Shown here: piece by piece, positions 44,478 through 54,226 of the stretch | How positions within the stretch are numbered: position 1 is the stretch's first letter | Layout of the letters: each line of letters starts with the position of its first letter | Source: Palsa-965 sp044448685 | Lineage (GTDB): Bacteria; Bacteroidota; Bacteroidia; Palsa-965 | Direction of reading: 5' to 3' | Length of the DNA: 64,000 nucleotides | NCBI GenBank assembly: GCA_044448685.1 | Contig: JBIOHC010000012.1 | Location: 28,080 to 92,079 of the forward strand | Program-made: the position numbers and the translations under genes | Notes under the pieces: generated by a model | What the model was told of the DNA's origin: nothing | Database searches by the model: none | The model's input: only the letters and a program-made list of their open reading frames with translations

Positions 44478-45566
44478 ATGCTGAAATCCAACAAATTACT
44501 TCTTGCCGGTATATTTTGTCTGACCGGTGTCATATCATTGGCCCAAACTTCTGCTCCCAAGTACAGTAACGAATTTTTAAGTGTCGGAGTGGGAGCCCGT
44601 GCCCTGGGTATGTCAAACGCGCAGGTGGCATCTGTTAATGATGTTACTTCGGGTTACTGGAATCCGGCCGGTCTTACCGGTATCAACACTACCTTTTGTC
44701 TCGGTCTGATGCATTCCGAATATTTTGCCGGCATTGCCAAATATGATTATGCGGGCTTCGCCAAACGTATTGATACGGCCAGTGTGTTTTGTGTAAGCAT
44801 GATACGTTTCGGGGTGGATAACATCCCCAATACGACTGATCTCATTGATGCCAATGGAAATGTGAACTATGATAAGGTCAGCACCTTCAGTGCTGCTGAT
44901 TATGCCTTTCTGTTATCCTATGCCCGCCAGGCTAAGATCAAAGGCCTGAGGTTTGGAGGCAGTGCAAAGATTATACGCCGCGTGGTGGGAGATTTTGCAG
45001 GAGCCTGGGGTTTCGGTTTTGATCTGGGTGCCCAGTATGATTATAAAAAATGGAAGTTCGGTGCCATGTTCCGTGATATCACTTCTACCTTCAATGCCTG
45101 GACGTTTAATCTGAATGATGCTATGAAAGCAACATTCCTTGCTACAGGTAATACCATTCCGACCAATTCTGTTGAGGTAACCTTACCCCGGCTGCTCCTG
45201 GGTGCTGCCCGTAAATATGAATTCAGTAACAAGCGTTTCTCCGTCATGCCCGAAATGGCTCTCGATGTTACATTCGATGGTAAACGGAATGTGCTCATAC
45301 ATTCTTCGGCAGCCAGTGTGGATCCGCATTTGGGAATTGAAGCCGGATATAAGAATATGATTTTTCTGAGAGGGGGCATAGGAAATATTCAGACAGAAAC
45401 GGATATTTCAGGAACCAAGTTTACCAGCTTTATGCCGAATATTGGTGTAGGTGTTAAATTTAAAGCCTTCACCCTTGATTATGCACTCACGGATATTGGC
45501 GATCAGAGCGTAGCGCTTTATTCCAATATATTTTCGCTTAAACTGGATCTAAACCACCGGAACTAA
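44478..45566 (+). CDS. porV2: PorV2-like outer-membrane beta-barrel protein of the type IX system
   Basis: This is a 362-residue protein with a signal peptide (about 1-22, ending SLAQ). The mature start YSNEFLSVGVGARALGMSNAQVASVNDVTSGYWNPAGL is the PorV/PorQ (UPF0164-like) signature, and the rest alternates as a FadL-like barrel ending in an aromatic-rich strand. In Bacteroidota a PorV paralogue placed directly upstream of a very large C25-type protein is called PorV2. Here the next gene, 3 nt downstream, is exactly that. It is probably an outer-membrane shuttle or anchor for its partner; the role of this paralogue is not firmly known. Confidence 0.85.
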   Translation: MLKSNKLLLAGIFCLTGVISLAQTSAPKYSNEFLSVGVGARALGMSNAQVASVNDVTSGYWNPAGLTGINTTFCLGLMHSEYFAGIAKYDYAGFAKRIDTASVFCVSMIRFGVDNIPNTTDLIDANGNVNYDKVSTFSAADYAFLLSYARQAKIKGLRFGGSAKIIRRVVGDFAGAWGFGFDLGAQYDYKKWKFGAMFRDITSTFNAWTFNLNDAMKATFLATGNTIPTNSVEVTLPRLLLGAARKYEFSNKRFSVMPEMALDVTFDGKRNVLIHSSAASVDPHLGIEAGYKNMIFLRGGIGNIQTETDISGTKFTSFMPNIGVGVKFKAFTLDYALTDIGDQSVALYSNIFSLKLDLNHRN

Positions 45567-45569
45567 TAC

Positions 45570-48500
45570 ATGGGAAAGAAGTACTCACTCGCACTTCTCC
45601 TTATCATCCTTGCTCTCCCGGCTCTTTCACAGACATACGGGAATGAGTGGGTCAGCTACAGCCAGAAATATTACCGTATTCAGGTTTACAAAGACGGTAT
45701 TTACCGTCTGGATTCAGCTACGCTTGCCAATGCAGGTATTCCTGTGGGAAATACAGTGGGTGCCATAGATCCCCGCCATATGCAGATCTGGGGTATGGGC
45801 AAGGAACAATACATTTTCATTAAAGGTGAAGGGGATGGGCAGTTCAATACCAATGATACCCTTGAATTTTATGGTCATGCCAATGACGGTGCTGCTGATT
45901 CAACATTGTATCCTCTGCCTACTTCTGTTTTCCCTTCCCGCCTGCCGAATCCCTATGTAAGCCTTTTCAACGATACGGCTGTTTATTATCTGACCTGGAA
46001 TACTTCCCTGAATAACCACCGTATGGTGAACAGTTCGGATACGACTTTCAGCACTCATACCCCGAATGCATTCATGTATAAACAGGATGTATATGCTTTC
46101 CGCGGAGACTATTTCCAGGGCACTACAGACTATAATAACATTACCGATCCCGAATACCTGCCTATGGAATGCATGGTTTGCAATACAATTTTTTACGGGG
46201 GAAATACGGTTGCCAGCATGAATACGGCCAATGCCTATACCGGGCCTATGAATCCTGTATATCCTAAACCACGTTTACAGGCAAGGGTAGTGACCCGTTC
46301 CAATGATTTTGCGGTCTACCCAGATTACCAGATTCAGATTACCTATCCGAACAGTCCGAGTACGACTACCTATACCAAATATGTGGATGGGTATACTACG
46401 TTTTTACTGGATACTACACTCTCCGCAACAGCTCTTGCGAGTTCGAGCCCGGTTACGCTGTATAGCATAAATCCTGGTACATCCAGCTCAAGCGGTGATG
46501 CAGCCTTCGCTTATGTAAGCATCAAGTATCCTCATACTCTTGATCTGGAAGGGCTTAATGAGTTTAAAATGTATGTGCCGCAGAATATTGCTCCGGTGAC
46601 TACATCCTTCTTCAATTTCAGCAATTTTAATTCGGCAGGTACAGCCGCCCGTTTTTATGACCTGACCTATCACAGACGTATTAAGGTTGTTCCTTCGGCT
46701 TCCAATTATCAGCTTCTGTTAAATGACAGCACCGGTATGGAAAAATTCTGTTACCTGACAAGTGATAATAATACGCACCGGGTAACTTCCATTTCTCCTG
46801 TTAATACAAACGGTTATTTCACAAATTATCATCTCCAGGCCGGTGATTCAGCCTTTGTCATGATAAGCAATTCATATCTCTGGTCTTCGGCTCAGGCCTA
46901 TAAGCTATACCGCAGTTCAGTTCAGGGTGGTTCCAATCATGTTGTGCTTGCCGATATAGCCGACCTCTATGATCAGTTTGCCTACGGCATTCGTATGCAC
47001 CCATTGTCTATACGTCGTTTCTGCAGCTATCTGATGAATACCTATCCATCCAAACCCAAATACCTTTTCCTGGTTGGTAAATCTATTGATCCATACCGCA
47101 TGTTATTCAGTCCGTTTCCTATCACATCGTTATTGCCGACAATCGGTTATCCGCCCAGCGATAATTTATTTACTGCAAAATTAAGCGGATCAAGTTATGC
47201 CCCTGCTTTTGCTACCGGACGTATTGCTTCTATGACCAATAATGATGTGTTGACCTATCTGAACAAGATTACGGCCTATGAACAGAATGCAGCCGCACCC
47301 TGGATGAAACAGGTTCTTCATTTCGGTGGCGGAGACGGAGCAGCGGAACAAAGTGTATTCAAAACCTATCTGAATAATTTCAAAACAATCATCGAAGCTA
47401 ATCGGAGCTTCGGTGGCCATGTAACCTCCTTTTTCAAGACTTCCAGTTCTCCTATCCAGATCAATCAGAGTGATTCACTCAAGCTGATGATTGATAACGG
47501 GGTCAGCATCATGACTTTTTTCGGGCATGCTTCCGGAAGCGGATTTGATCAAAGCATTGATGATCCGATGAATTATAATAACGTGCCCCGTTTTCCCCTC
47601 ATCATTGCCAATTCCTGTTATGCAGGGAATATCCATGTTTACCCGCCAAGTACAAGTGAAAAATTCATCAATATCAACAGGGGAGCAATAGGGTTTGTGG
47701 CAAGCACGTATCTGGGTATTGCAACAGAATTGTATCCTTATACAACCGGATTGTATCGTAGTCTTGCCCTGAATAATTATGGTAAAAGTATTGGAGGGCA
47801 TCTCCAGTATGCCGTCAGGGCCAGAGAAGCAATGGGAAGTTTCGGCCTCTATGCCAAATGTACTGCACTCACCATGACACTGGATGGAGACCCTTCAGTG
47901 GTCATCGCTTCACCCCGCTTGCCGGATTATGCAATCAGTAACCCGGATCTTAGTTTTGATACCAATACGAACCCTGATTCGGTTACCGTTACTGCTATCA
48001 TGCATAACAACGGAAGAGCAGATACGGCTTCCTACTTTGTCAGGTTGCTGCGTAAATTCCCGAATGGGGATACCAATGCCTACAAAAAATTTGTCAAAGC
48101 TCCTGCCTGGGAAGATTCAGTAAAATTCAGAATACCGGTCGACTTTAACAGAGGTATTGGTCTAAACAAAATTTCGGTTGTGCTTGACTTTACCAACCGT
48201 ATTACGGAAATCACCAAATCCAACAATTCCACGGGTGATGTGGATCTGTTGTTACAGGGCAGTTCCATTCTTCCCGTTTGGCCTTATAATGATGCCATTT
48301 ATCCTTACGATACCGTCACACTCAAATCATCTACGGCCAACCCGCTCGAGCCCAGGCATGATTACCGTATACAATTCGATACAACGGATACCTATAACAG
48401 TCCGTTTTTCAAAACAGCTATTCTGAGCCATATGCCGGGTGGTGTTATTTCCTGGAAACCTCCTGTTGCACATCTGACCGACAGTACTGTTTATTATTGG

Positions 48501-50651
48501 AGAATATCACCTGATACCGCTGGTACTTCCAACAAAGCCCGGTGGAAGGAAAGTTCATTCCAGTACATTACCGGCAAAAGAGGTTGGGAACAGGCACATT
48601 TTTTTCAATTTAAAAACGACGCATACCAGTTCGTTAAATTTTCACGAGCTCAGCGTTTGTTCAACTTTGTAAACGATGTCAAATCCATAGAGATCAATAA
48701 TGCCATAATGGCCATTAACGGCCATGACTGGCCGGATGTGAATTATAAAATTAACGGTACTACCCTGGAAGAATCCTCCTGTGCCGTTCCCGGATTTTCT
48801 TTCGCTGTGTTAAACCCTGTAAGTCTGAAGCCATGGGGGTTTGATACCGTATGTACAACGAATATCGTATTGCCTTATAATGATGTAAGAACCAATAATA
48901 CGGTTTGTGTTTGCAATACTCCATTGAATGCATATGACTTTTATGATACTCCCGGAGCGGCCCAGTCGGGCATGCAAGGTTTCATGTCATCCATTCCTGC
49001 AGGATATTATGTTCTCGGATTCACAAATGCAGCAGCCGGAGCGTATGACTCGGTAAATTCCTATACACCTGGACTCATTAATCAGTTCAGGAATCTGGGC
49101 TGTACGAAGGTTGGAACAACACTTGGAACACAAAGTTCATACGTCTTTCTGGGTCGTAAAGGATGGCTCCCGGGTCAGGCCAAGGAATTGGTGTCGGCTA
49201 ATCCCGGACAAAAGATTACACTCGATTCAACCCTTAGAACCAATTGGAATTCCGGCTATGTGGCTTCAGAAGTGATAGGACCTGCAAAAAGCTGGGATGA
49301 ATTTCATTTGCGTCTGACACACCTGGAAACCCCGAATTATGACAGTGTCGTTGTCAGACTTATCGGTATCAGCGCTTCCGGAGTGCAGACTGCTTTGTAT
49401 AATTTTTCGGATACCACCAAAGATGTCTATAACCTGCCCACTTTTGTCAATGCGCTCAACTATCCATACATCCGGCTTGTAGCTTATATGCGTGATGATA
49501 CGAGTCGTACTCCCGCCCAGATTAAACGCTGGCAGGTCATATACAGCCAGGCCCCGGAAATAGCAGTGAACCCACCCCTGAATTTTTCAATGAAACAGGA
49601 TACCCTGCAGGAAGGCGCTACTCTCACCATGACATGCGCGGTTCAAAATATCGGGGATAAGAATGTCACAGATTCTATTCTGATCAATTACTGGCTGGTG
49701 GATAAGAATCATGTACGGCATAATCTTGTGCTGGCCAACGGAAAAACATTCCGGGTGCGCAAACCACCTCTCAATATAGGTTCATGGTTTATTGATACGG
49801 TTAAAGTTGTAACAACCGGCTATCCGGGGTTGAATACTTTATGGATGGAAGCCAATCCCCTTTCCACGGTGCGTACGTTTAATGAACAATTTCATTTTAA
49901 CAATCTGATCGAAAAAACCTTCCTTGTGACGGGTGATAAGGTAAACCCGTTACTCGACGTGACCTTTGACGGTGTTCATATTCTCGACGGGGATATCGTC
50001 TCTGCTAAACCCAATGTGCTTATCAGTCTGAAAGATGAGAATCAGTATCTGGCTCTGAATGATACCGCTGATTTCAAACTCTTTCTGCAATACCCGAATT
50101 CAACTACTGTACAACCTGTGTTTTTCAGGAACCAGATAACATTCACCCCTGCCGTCCTTCCAAAAAACAGTTGCCGTCTGAATTACACGCCTATTCTGAA
50201 GTCAGATGGGATTTACACCCTGTTTGTTCAGGCAAAAGACCGCTCCAATAATGCCAGTGGTGCCATAGACTATCAGATTCATTTTGATGTGATCAATCAT
50301 GCAGCTATCACCAATGTGATGAATTATCCTAACCCATTCACAACAGCGACTCATTTTGTATTTACGATAACAGGGTCTGAAGTGCCAACTACATTCCGGA
50401 TTCAGATCATGACTGTAGCCGGTAAACTCGTGAGGGAAATTGAACGCTCCGATCTTGGACCCCTTCATATAGGGCGAAATATTACTGAGTATGCATGGGA
50501 TGGAAGGGATCAGTTCGGTGACCGTCTGGCCAATGGAGTGTATTTTTACAGGGTGCTGACCAAAATTAATTCCGACAATATAGAGCATATGGACAGTGGC
50601 GCGGATAATTACTTTGACAAAGGTTTTGGAAAAATGTTCCTGATGCGTTAA
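45570..50651 (+). CDS. porU2: PorU2-like C25 cysteine peptidase (putative T9SS sortase)
   Basis: This is a 1693-residue secreted protein with a signal peptide (about 1-20). The N-terminal region (KYYRIQVYKDGIYRLD, and IWGMGKEQYIFIKGEGDGQFNTNDTLEFYG) is typical of PorU-type proteins. A gingipain-like C25 domain (about 440-760) keeps both catalytic residues: H653 in MTFFGHASGSG and C683 in ANSCYAGN. A long middle region with Ig-like/CARDB modules follows, and the C-terminus has a FlgD-like Ig domain (YPNPF, AWDGRDQFGDRLANGVYFYR) instead of a type A sorting domain. PorU is the sortase that trims the sorting signal and attaches cargo to A-LPS; this larger paralogue may act on other cargo. Confidence 0.87.
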   Translation: MGKKYSLALLLIILALPALSQTYGNEWVSYSQKYYRIQVYKDGIYRLDSATLANAGIPVGNTVGAIDPRHMQIWGMGKEQYIFIKGEGDGQFNTNDTLEFYGHANDGAADSTLYPLPTSVFPSRLPNPYVSLFNDTAVYYLTWNTSLNNHRMVNSSDTTFSTHTPNAFMYKQDVYAFRGDYFQGTTDYNNITDPEYLPMECMVCNTIFYGGNTVASMNTANAYTGPMNPVYPKPRLQARVVTRSNDFAVYPDYQIQITYPNSPSTTTYTKYVDGYTTFLLDTTLSATALASSSPVTLYSINPGTSSSSGDAAFAYVSIKYPHTLDLEGLNEFKMYVPQNIAPVTTSFFNFSNFNSAGTAARFYDLTYHRRIKVVPSASNYQLLLNDSTGMEKFCYLTSDNNTHRVTSISPVNTNGYFTNYHLQAGDSAFVMISNSYLWSSAQAYKLYRSSVQGGSNHVVLADIADLYDQFAYGIRMHPLSIRRFCSYLMNTYPSKPKYLFLVGKSIDPYRMLFSPFPITSLLPTIGYPPSDNLFTAKLSGSSYAPAFATGRIASMTNNDVLTYLNKITAYEQNAAAPWMKQVLHFGGGDGAAEQSVFKTYLNNFKTIIEANRSFGGHVTSFFKTSSSPIQINQSDSLKLMIDNGVSIMTFFGHASGSGFDQSIDDPMNYNNVPRFPLIIANSCYAGNIHVYPPSTSEKFININRGAIGFVASTYLGIATELYPYTTGLYRSLALNNYGKSIGGHLQYAVRAREAMGSFGLYAKCTALTMTLDGDPSVVIASPRLPDYAISNPDLSFDTNTNPDSVTVTAIMHNNGRADTASYFVRLLRKFPNGDTNAYKKFVKAPAWEDSVKFRIPVDFNRGIGLNKISVVLDFTNRITEITKSNNSTGDVDLLLQGSSILPVWPYNDAIYPYDTVTLKSSTANPLEPRHDYRIQFDTTDTYNSPFFKTAILSHMPGGVISWKPPVAHLTDSTVYYWRISPDTAGTSNKARWKESSFQYITGKRGWEQAHFFQFKNDAYQFVKFSRAQRLFNFVNDVKSIEINNAIMAINGHDWPDVNYKINGTTLEESSCAVPGFSFAVLNPVSLKPWGFDTVCTTNIVLPYNDVRTNNTVCVCNTPLNAYDFYDTPGAAQSGMQGFMSSIPAGYYVLGFTNAAAGAYDSVNSYTPGLINQFRNLGCTKVGTTLGTQSSYVFLGRKGWLPGQAKELVSANPGQKITLDSTLRTNWNSGYVASEVIGPAKSWDEFHLRLTHLETPNYDSVVVRLIGISASGVQTALYNFSDTTKDVYNLPTFVNALNYPYIRLVAYMRDDTSRTPAQIKRWQVIYSQAPEIAVNPPLNFSMKQDTLQEGATLTMTCAVQNIGDKNVTDSILINYWLVDKNHVRHNLVLANGKTFRVRKPPLNIGSWFIDTVKVVTTGYPGLNTLWMEANPLSTVRTFNEQFHFNNLIEKTFLVTGDKVNPLLDVTFDGVHILDGDIVSAKPNVLISLKDENQYLALNDTADFKLFLQYPNSTTVQPVFFRNQITFTPAVLPKNSCRLNYTPILKSDGIYTLFVQAKDRSNNASGAIDYQIHFDVINHAAITNVMNYPNPFTTATHFVFTITGSEVPTTFRIQIMTVAGKLVREIERSDLGPLHIGRNITEYAWDGRDQFGDRLANGVYFYRVLTKINSDNIEHMDSGADNYFDKGFGKMFLMR

Positions 50652-50661
50652 ATTAAACAGC

Positions 50662-51105
50662 ATGAGCAAATATCTACTCCCTCTCTTTATTTGTGTAGCA
50701 TTCACCTCCTGCATAGTCCGATCCCCAAAATTCGCCTCTTCCGATCAGGCCTTTGCGGTAAAACCCGGAATGAGCAGGGTGCAGGTTGATACCACCTTAG
50801 GCATTCCGCCTTATTCCATCAAATCAAGGATCGATACCGAGATCGTATATATTTACAAATACAGGACTACTGAACGTAAAACATTCCCTATGTGCCAGGG
50901 TAAGACCAATGGGAAGAAAACACTGGGACCCTATATGGATCTGAGTGTGAGCTATGACAAAGCCTGGAAAGTGACTGAGATTAAATCCAAACCCTCTCCC
51001 AGTGAAGAGAAGAGCCGGTATACGATAGATGTGAATTCCGTTTTTACCCTGCTTACTGTTACGGCTCCTGCATTACTTGTTTACCTCGGTTTTCAGCATA
51101 AATAA
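50662..51105 (+). CDS. Small lipoprotein, BamE/SmpA-like motif
   Basis: This is a 147-residue lipoprotein with signal peptide and lipobox (FTSC, Cys17). The segment VKPGMSRVQVDTTLGIPPYSIKS resembles the GM-x-x-x-V-x-x-x-LG-x-P turn of BamE/SmpA/OmlA-fold lipoproteins. The C-terminus has an additional hydrophobic stretch (VFTLLTVTAPALLVYLGF, about 126-144), unusual for a lipoprotein. It follows porU2 by 10 nt and may be cotranscribed; a link to T9SS is inferred from position only. Confidence 0.65.
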   Translation: MSKYLLPLFICVAFTSCIVRSPKFASSDQAFAVKPGMSRVQVDTTLGIPPYSIKSRIDTEIVYIYKYRTTERKTFPMCQGKTNGKKTLGPYMDLSVSYDKAWKVTEIKSKPSPSEEKSRYTIDVNSVFTLLTVTAPALLVYLGFQHK

Positions 51106-51145
51106 ACCGGTTTAATAATTAATACCGGCAGGGCATAATTTCTCT

Positions 51146-51153
51146 TAATTTTA
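51146..51153 (+). promoter_or_regulatory. Near-consensus -7 element, leaderless GTG geometry (lnt)
   Basis: TAATTTTA, then TGCC, then GTG (51158). It is one base off the TAnnTTTG consensus with a 4-nt spacer, the same arrangement as at pssA and the TMTC-like gene. The ATG at 51153 is out of frame (ATG CCG TGA). Confidence 0.35.
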
Positions 51154-51157
51154 TGCC

Positions 51158-52795
51158 GTGATTTTCAGACATCCTCTTTTTCTGGTTCTTCTCAGCGGAA
51201 TGCTTTTTGCTTTTTCCTGGCCTGAAACGGGCGGACTTACTTTTCCTGTTTTTGTTGCATTTGTTCCCCTGCTCCTGGCAGAAAGACAGATTGCCTTATC
51301 AAACACACGATTCAGATCATTTAAAATTTTCCTCCTTGCCTATATTGCTTTTTTTATCTGGAACCTGATAACAACCTGGTGGGTTAAGAATGCATCATTC
51401 GGAGGTGCTGTTATGGCAGTTGTGTTCAATACCCTCTTCATGGCTACCGTATTCTGGGCCTATCACAGGGTGATGAAACGGCTTCCGCTACGGCTGGCTT
51501 TCTTTGTCCTGACTTCTTTCTGGATGGCTTTTGAATTTCTCCATCTGCGCTGGGATCTTACCTGGCCCTGGCTTACCCTGGGTAATGTATTTGCCAATAA
51601 GATCTGGATGATACAATGGTATGAGTATACCGGAGTATTTGGAGGAACGCTTTGGATATTCCTCATCAATTTTATGGTTTTTCAATTCCTGATGAAAAAT
51701 CGTGAGCGATCAACCCCTGAAATGAAGAGGAAGATGCAGCGTAAAGGACTTTTAAGAATTTCACTGGTATTGCTTATACCTGTTCTTTATTCTGTTCAGA
51801 AACAAATGGGGGTAGTTTCCTGGAATGTAAAATACAGTAAAGAGCCTGAAGTTGTAATTGTACAACCCAATATAGATCCTTACCATGAAAAGTTCAACGG
51901 GAGTTACAAGGATCAGCTTGGGCGTATGATGGAGCTCGCGGAGACAAAGATCGATTCAACCACGGCCTGTGTTGTATTTCCCGAAACAGCAATTCAGGAA
52001 AATTTATGGGAGAATGATATGGAACGGAGTTACAGCATTCATATGCTCCGGTATTTTCAGGATAAGCACCCCGGGCTGGATATTGTGATCGGAGCTGCTT
52101 CCGGGTATCAGTATATGCCCGGTGAGAAGAAATCACCTACTGCACGTAAGTTTACCGACAGCGAAAACTATTATGAAGATTATAATACGGCTGTGATGCT
52201 TTCCGGTAAAGGCCCTTTACAGCTTTACCATAAATCAAAATTCGTTCCGGGGTCAGAGCGTATGCCATTCCCCGCTTTATTAAAACCTCTTGAAAAATAT
52301 GCCATTGATCTCGGAGGTACAACAGGTTCTTTAGGCGAACAAGACGAACGGTCAGTATTTGTTTCCAATCAGAAAAATGGATTAAAAATAGCTCCTGTGA
52401 TCTGTTATGAATCCGTCTTCGGTGAATATGTAACGGATTACATTAAAAAGGGAGCCAATGTGATTTTCATCATTACAAACGACGGGTGGTGGGGCGATAC
52501 ACCCGGATATCACCAGCACCTGGCGTATGCCCGTTTAAGGGCCATAGAAACGAGGCGTTGTATTGCACGCTCAGCCAATACGGGCGTGTCCTGCTTTATC
52601 AATGAAGGAGGGGACGTTTCCCAGGCAACCTCCTGGTGGGTGCCGGCAGCAATAAAAGGAAAGATTACCTTGCAGGATAAGCTCACTTTTTATGTGAGAC
52701 ACGGTGATTACATAGCAAGGGCTTTCATGGCAGCCGGACTCATACTCTTGCTCTGGAGCCTGAGTTTGATGATACGAGGCATTAATAAACACTAA
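51158..52795 (+). CDS. lnt: Apolipoprotein N-acyltransferase
   Basis: This 545-residue inner-membrane enzyme adds the third acyl chain to lipoproteins. Seven or so TM segments (about 5-215) precede a nitrilase-like periplasmic domain with the triad E276 (FPETAIQ), K359 (YHKSKFVPGSE) and C416 (VICYESVFGE), all intact. A final TM lies near 520-538. GTG 51158 is taken as the start; the next in-frame ATG (51200) would cut into TM1. The many SSC/TSC lipoproteins in the window are its expected substrates. It is on the same strand as the porU2 group after a 52-nt gap. Confidence 0.95.
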   Translation: MIFRHPLFLVLLSGMLFAFSWPETGGLTFPVFVAFVPLLLAERQIALSNTRFRSFKIFLLAYIAFFIWNLITTWWVKNASFGGAVMAVVFNTLFMATVFWAYHRVMKRLPLRLAFFVLTSFWMAFEFLHLRWDLTWPWLTLGNVFANKIWMIQWYEYTGVFGGTLWIFLINFMVFQFLMKNRERSTPEMKRKMQRKGLLRISLVLLIPVLYSVQKQMGVVSWNVKYSKEPEVVIVQPNIDPYHEKFNGSYKDQLGRMMELAETKIDSTTACVVFPETAIQENLWENDMERSYSIHMLRYFQDKHPGLDIVIGAASGYQYMPGEKKSPTARKFTDSENYYEDYNTAVMLSGKGPLQLYHKSKFVPGSERMPFPALLKPLEKYAIDLGGTTGSLGEQDERSVFVSNQKNGLKIAPVICYESVFGEYVTDYIKKGANVIFIITNDGWWGDTPGYHQHLAYARLRAIETRRCIARSANTGVSCFINEGGDVSQATSWWVPAAIKGKITLQDKLTFYVRHGDYIARAFMAAGLILLLWSLSLMIRGINKH

Positions 52796-52800
52796 ATTTG
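52793..52800 (+). promoter_or_regulatory. -7 element before lpdA, overlapping the lnt stop
   Basis: TAAATTTG matches TAnnTTTG exactly; its first three bases are the stop codon of lnt. It is 22 nt before the lpdA ATG. A TTTG at 52764-52767 could be the -33 element, with a rather long 25-nt spacer. Confidence 0.48.
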
Positions 52801-52822
52801 CATCACGAAATAAAACAGGATC

Positions 52823-54226
52823 ATGGAAAAATTTGATGTAACCATTATAGGCTCCGGTCCGGGTGGATACGTAGCTGCTATACGCTGTGCACAACTGGGT
52901 ATGAAAACAGCACTCATTGAAAAATATTCTACCCTTGGAGGCACCTGTCTGAATGTAGGCTGCATTCCTTCCAAGGCATTGCTTGATTCATCTGAGCACT
53001 ATCAGCATGCCAACCTGCATTTTAAAGAACATGGTATTGAAATAAAGGATTTAAAGGTGAATCTGGCTCAGATGATCAAACGTAAAGCAGAGGTTGTTAA
53101 ACAAACCTGCGACGGAATTAATTTCCTGATGAAGAAAAATAAAATAACGGTTTTCACCGGACACGGGAGTTTTACCAGTGCCAGGACAATAGAAATTACA
53201 GGGGCCGATGGAAATAAATACCAATTGGAAACAGACAAGACTATTATTGCAACGGGATCAAAGCCCAGCACCCTTCCCGGGGTGGTCGTTGATAAGAAAA
53301 GAATCATTACCTCAACAGAGGCTCTCAACCTGACAGAAGTGCCGGAACATCTGCTCATAATCGGTGCGGGAGTTATAGGACTTGAACTGGGCTCTGTTTA
53401 TGCCAGGCTGGGTGCAAAGGTTTCTGTTGTTGAGTTTACGGATTCTATAATCGGAACGATGGATCGCTCACTCGGAAAAGAGTTGCAGAAAGTTTTGAAA
53501 AAGGAAGGTTTTGAATTCTATCTCAGCCATAAAGTAACAGGGGTAAGCAACAAAGGGAAATCTGTGCTGTTGACAGCGGAGAATGCAAAAGGAGAAAAGG
53601 TCGAATTTAAAGGTGATTATTGCCTTGTTGCTGTTGGCAGAAAAGCGTATACCGACAAACTTGGGCTTGACAAGGCAGGTGTGAAAGCCGATGAACGTGG
53701 CCGGATTGAGACGGATGCTAAGTTGCAAACCAATGTACCGGGAATTTATGCAATCGGTGACGTTGTCAAAGGACCTATGCTGGCACATAAGGCGGAGGAA
53801 GAAGGAGTGTTTGTTGCCGAAACGATGGCTGGACAAAAGGCGCATATTGATTATAATCTTATTCCGGGGGTTGTATATACCTGGCCGGAAGTGGCTTCCG
53901 TAGGGTATACAGAGGAGCAATTGAAGGCTCAGAACAGAAAGTTCAAATCCGGATCATTCCCTTTCAAAGCCAGCGGAAGGGCCCGCGCTTCAGGAGATAC
54001 GGATGGTTTTGTAAAAGTCCTAGCCGATGAACAAACGGATGAAATTCTTGGAGTTCATATGATCGGTCCGCGTGCTGCTGATATGATTGCAGAAGCTGTA
54101 GTGGCCATGGAATACCGTGCCAGTGCAGAGGATATTGCCCGCATGAGCCATGCCCATCCTACATATACTGAGGCTATAAAAGAAGCCTGTCTCGATGCAA
54201 CCGCAAAGAGGGCATTGCACAGCTAA
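52823..54226 (+). CDS. lpdA: Dihydrolipoamide dehydrogenase (E3)
   Basis: This 467-residue FAD flavoprotein reoxidises the lipoyl arms of 2-oxoacid dehydrogenases. FDVTIIGSGPGGYVAAI is the FAD fold, the redox-active disulfide is C42/C47 in GGTCLNVGCIPSKAL, and LLIIGAGVIGLELGSVYARLG binds NAD. The C-terminal HAHPTYTEAI supplies the catalytic His-Glu. It serves the E1/E2 pair at 6403-10498, although the genes are about 42 kb apart, and probably other complexes too. Its stop codon abuts the stop codon of the convergent T9SS cargo gene. Confidence 0.96.
   Translation: MEKFDVTIIGSGPGGYVAAIRCAQLGMKTALIEKYSTLGGTCLNVGCIPSKALLDSSEHYQHANLHFKEHGIEIKDLKVNLAQMIKRKAEVVKQTCDGINFLMKKNKITVFTGHGSFTSARTIEITGADGNKYQLETDKTIIATGSKPSTLPGVVVDKKRIITSTEALNLTEVPEHLLIIGAGVIGLELGSVYARLGAKVSVVEFTDSIIGTMDRSLGKELQKVLKKEGFEFYLSHKVTGVSNKGKSVLLTAENAKGEKVEFKGDYCLVAVGRKAYTDKLGLDKAGVKADERGRIETDAKLQTNVPGIYAIGDVVKGPMLAHKAEEEGVFVAETMAGQKAHIDYNLIPGVVYTWPEVASVGYTEEQLKAQNRKFKSGSFPFKASGRARASGDTDGFVKVLADEQTDEILGVHMIGPRAADMIAEAVVAMEYRASAEDIARMSHAHPTYTEAIKEACLDATAKRALHS

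Noticed and set aside
51153..51161. ATG just before the lnt GTG
   Set aside because: It opens a two-codon frame (ATG CCG TGA) out of frame with lnt; more likely part of the spacer after the -7-like element.
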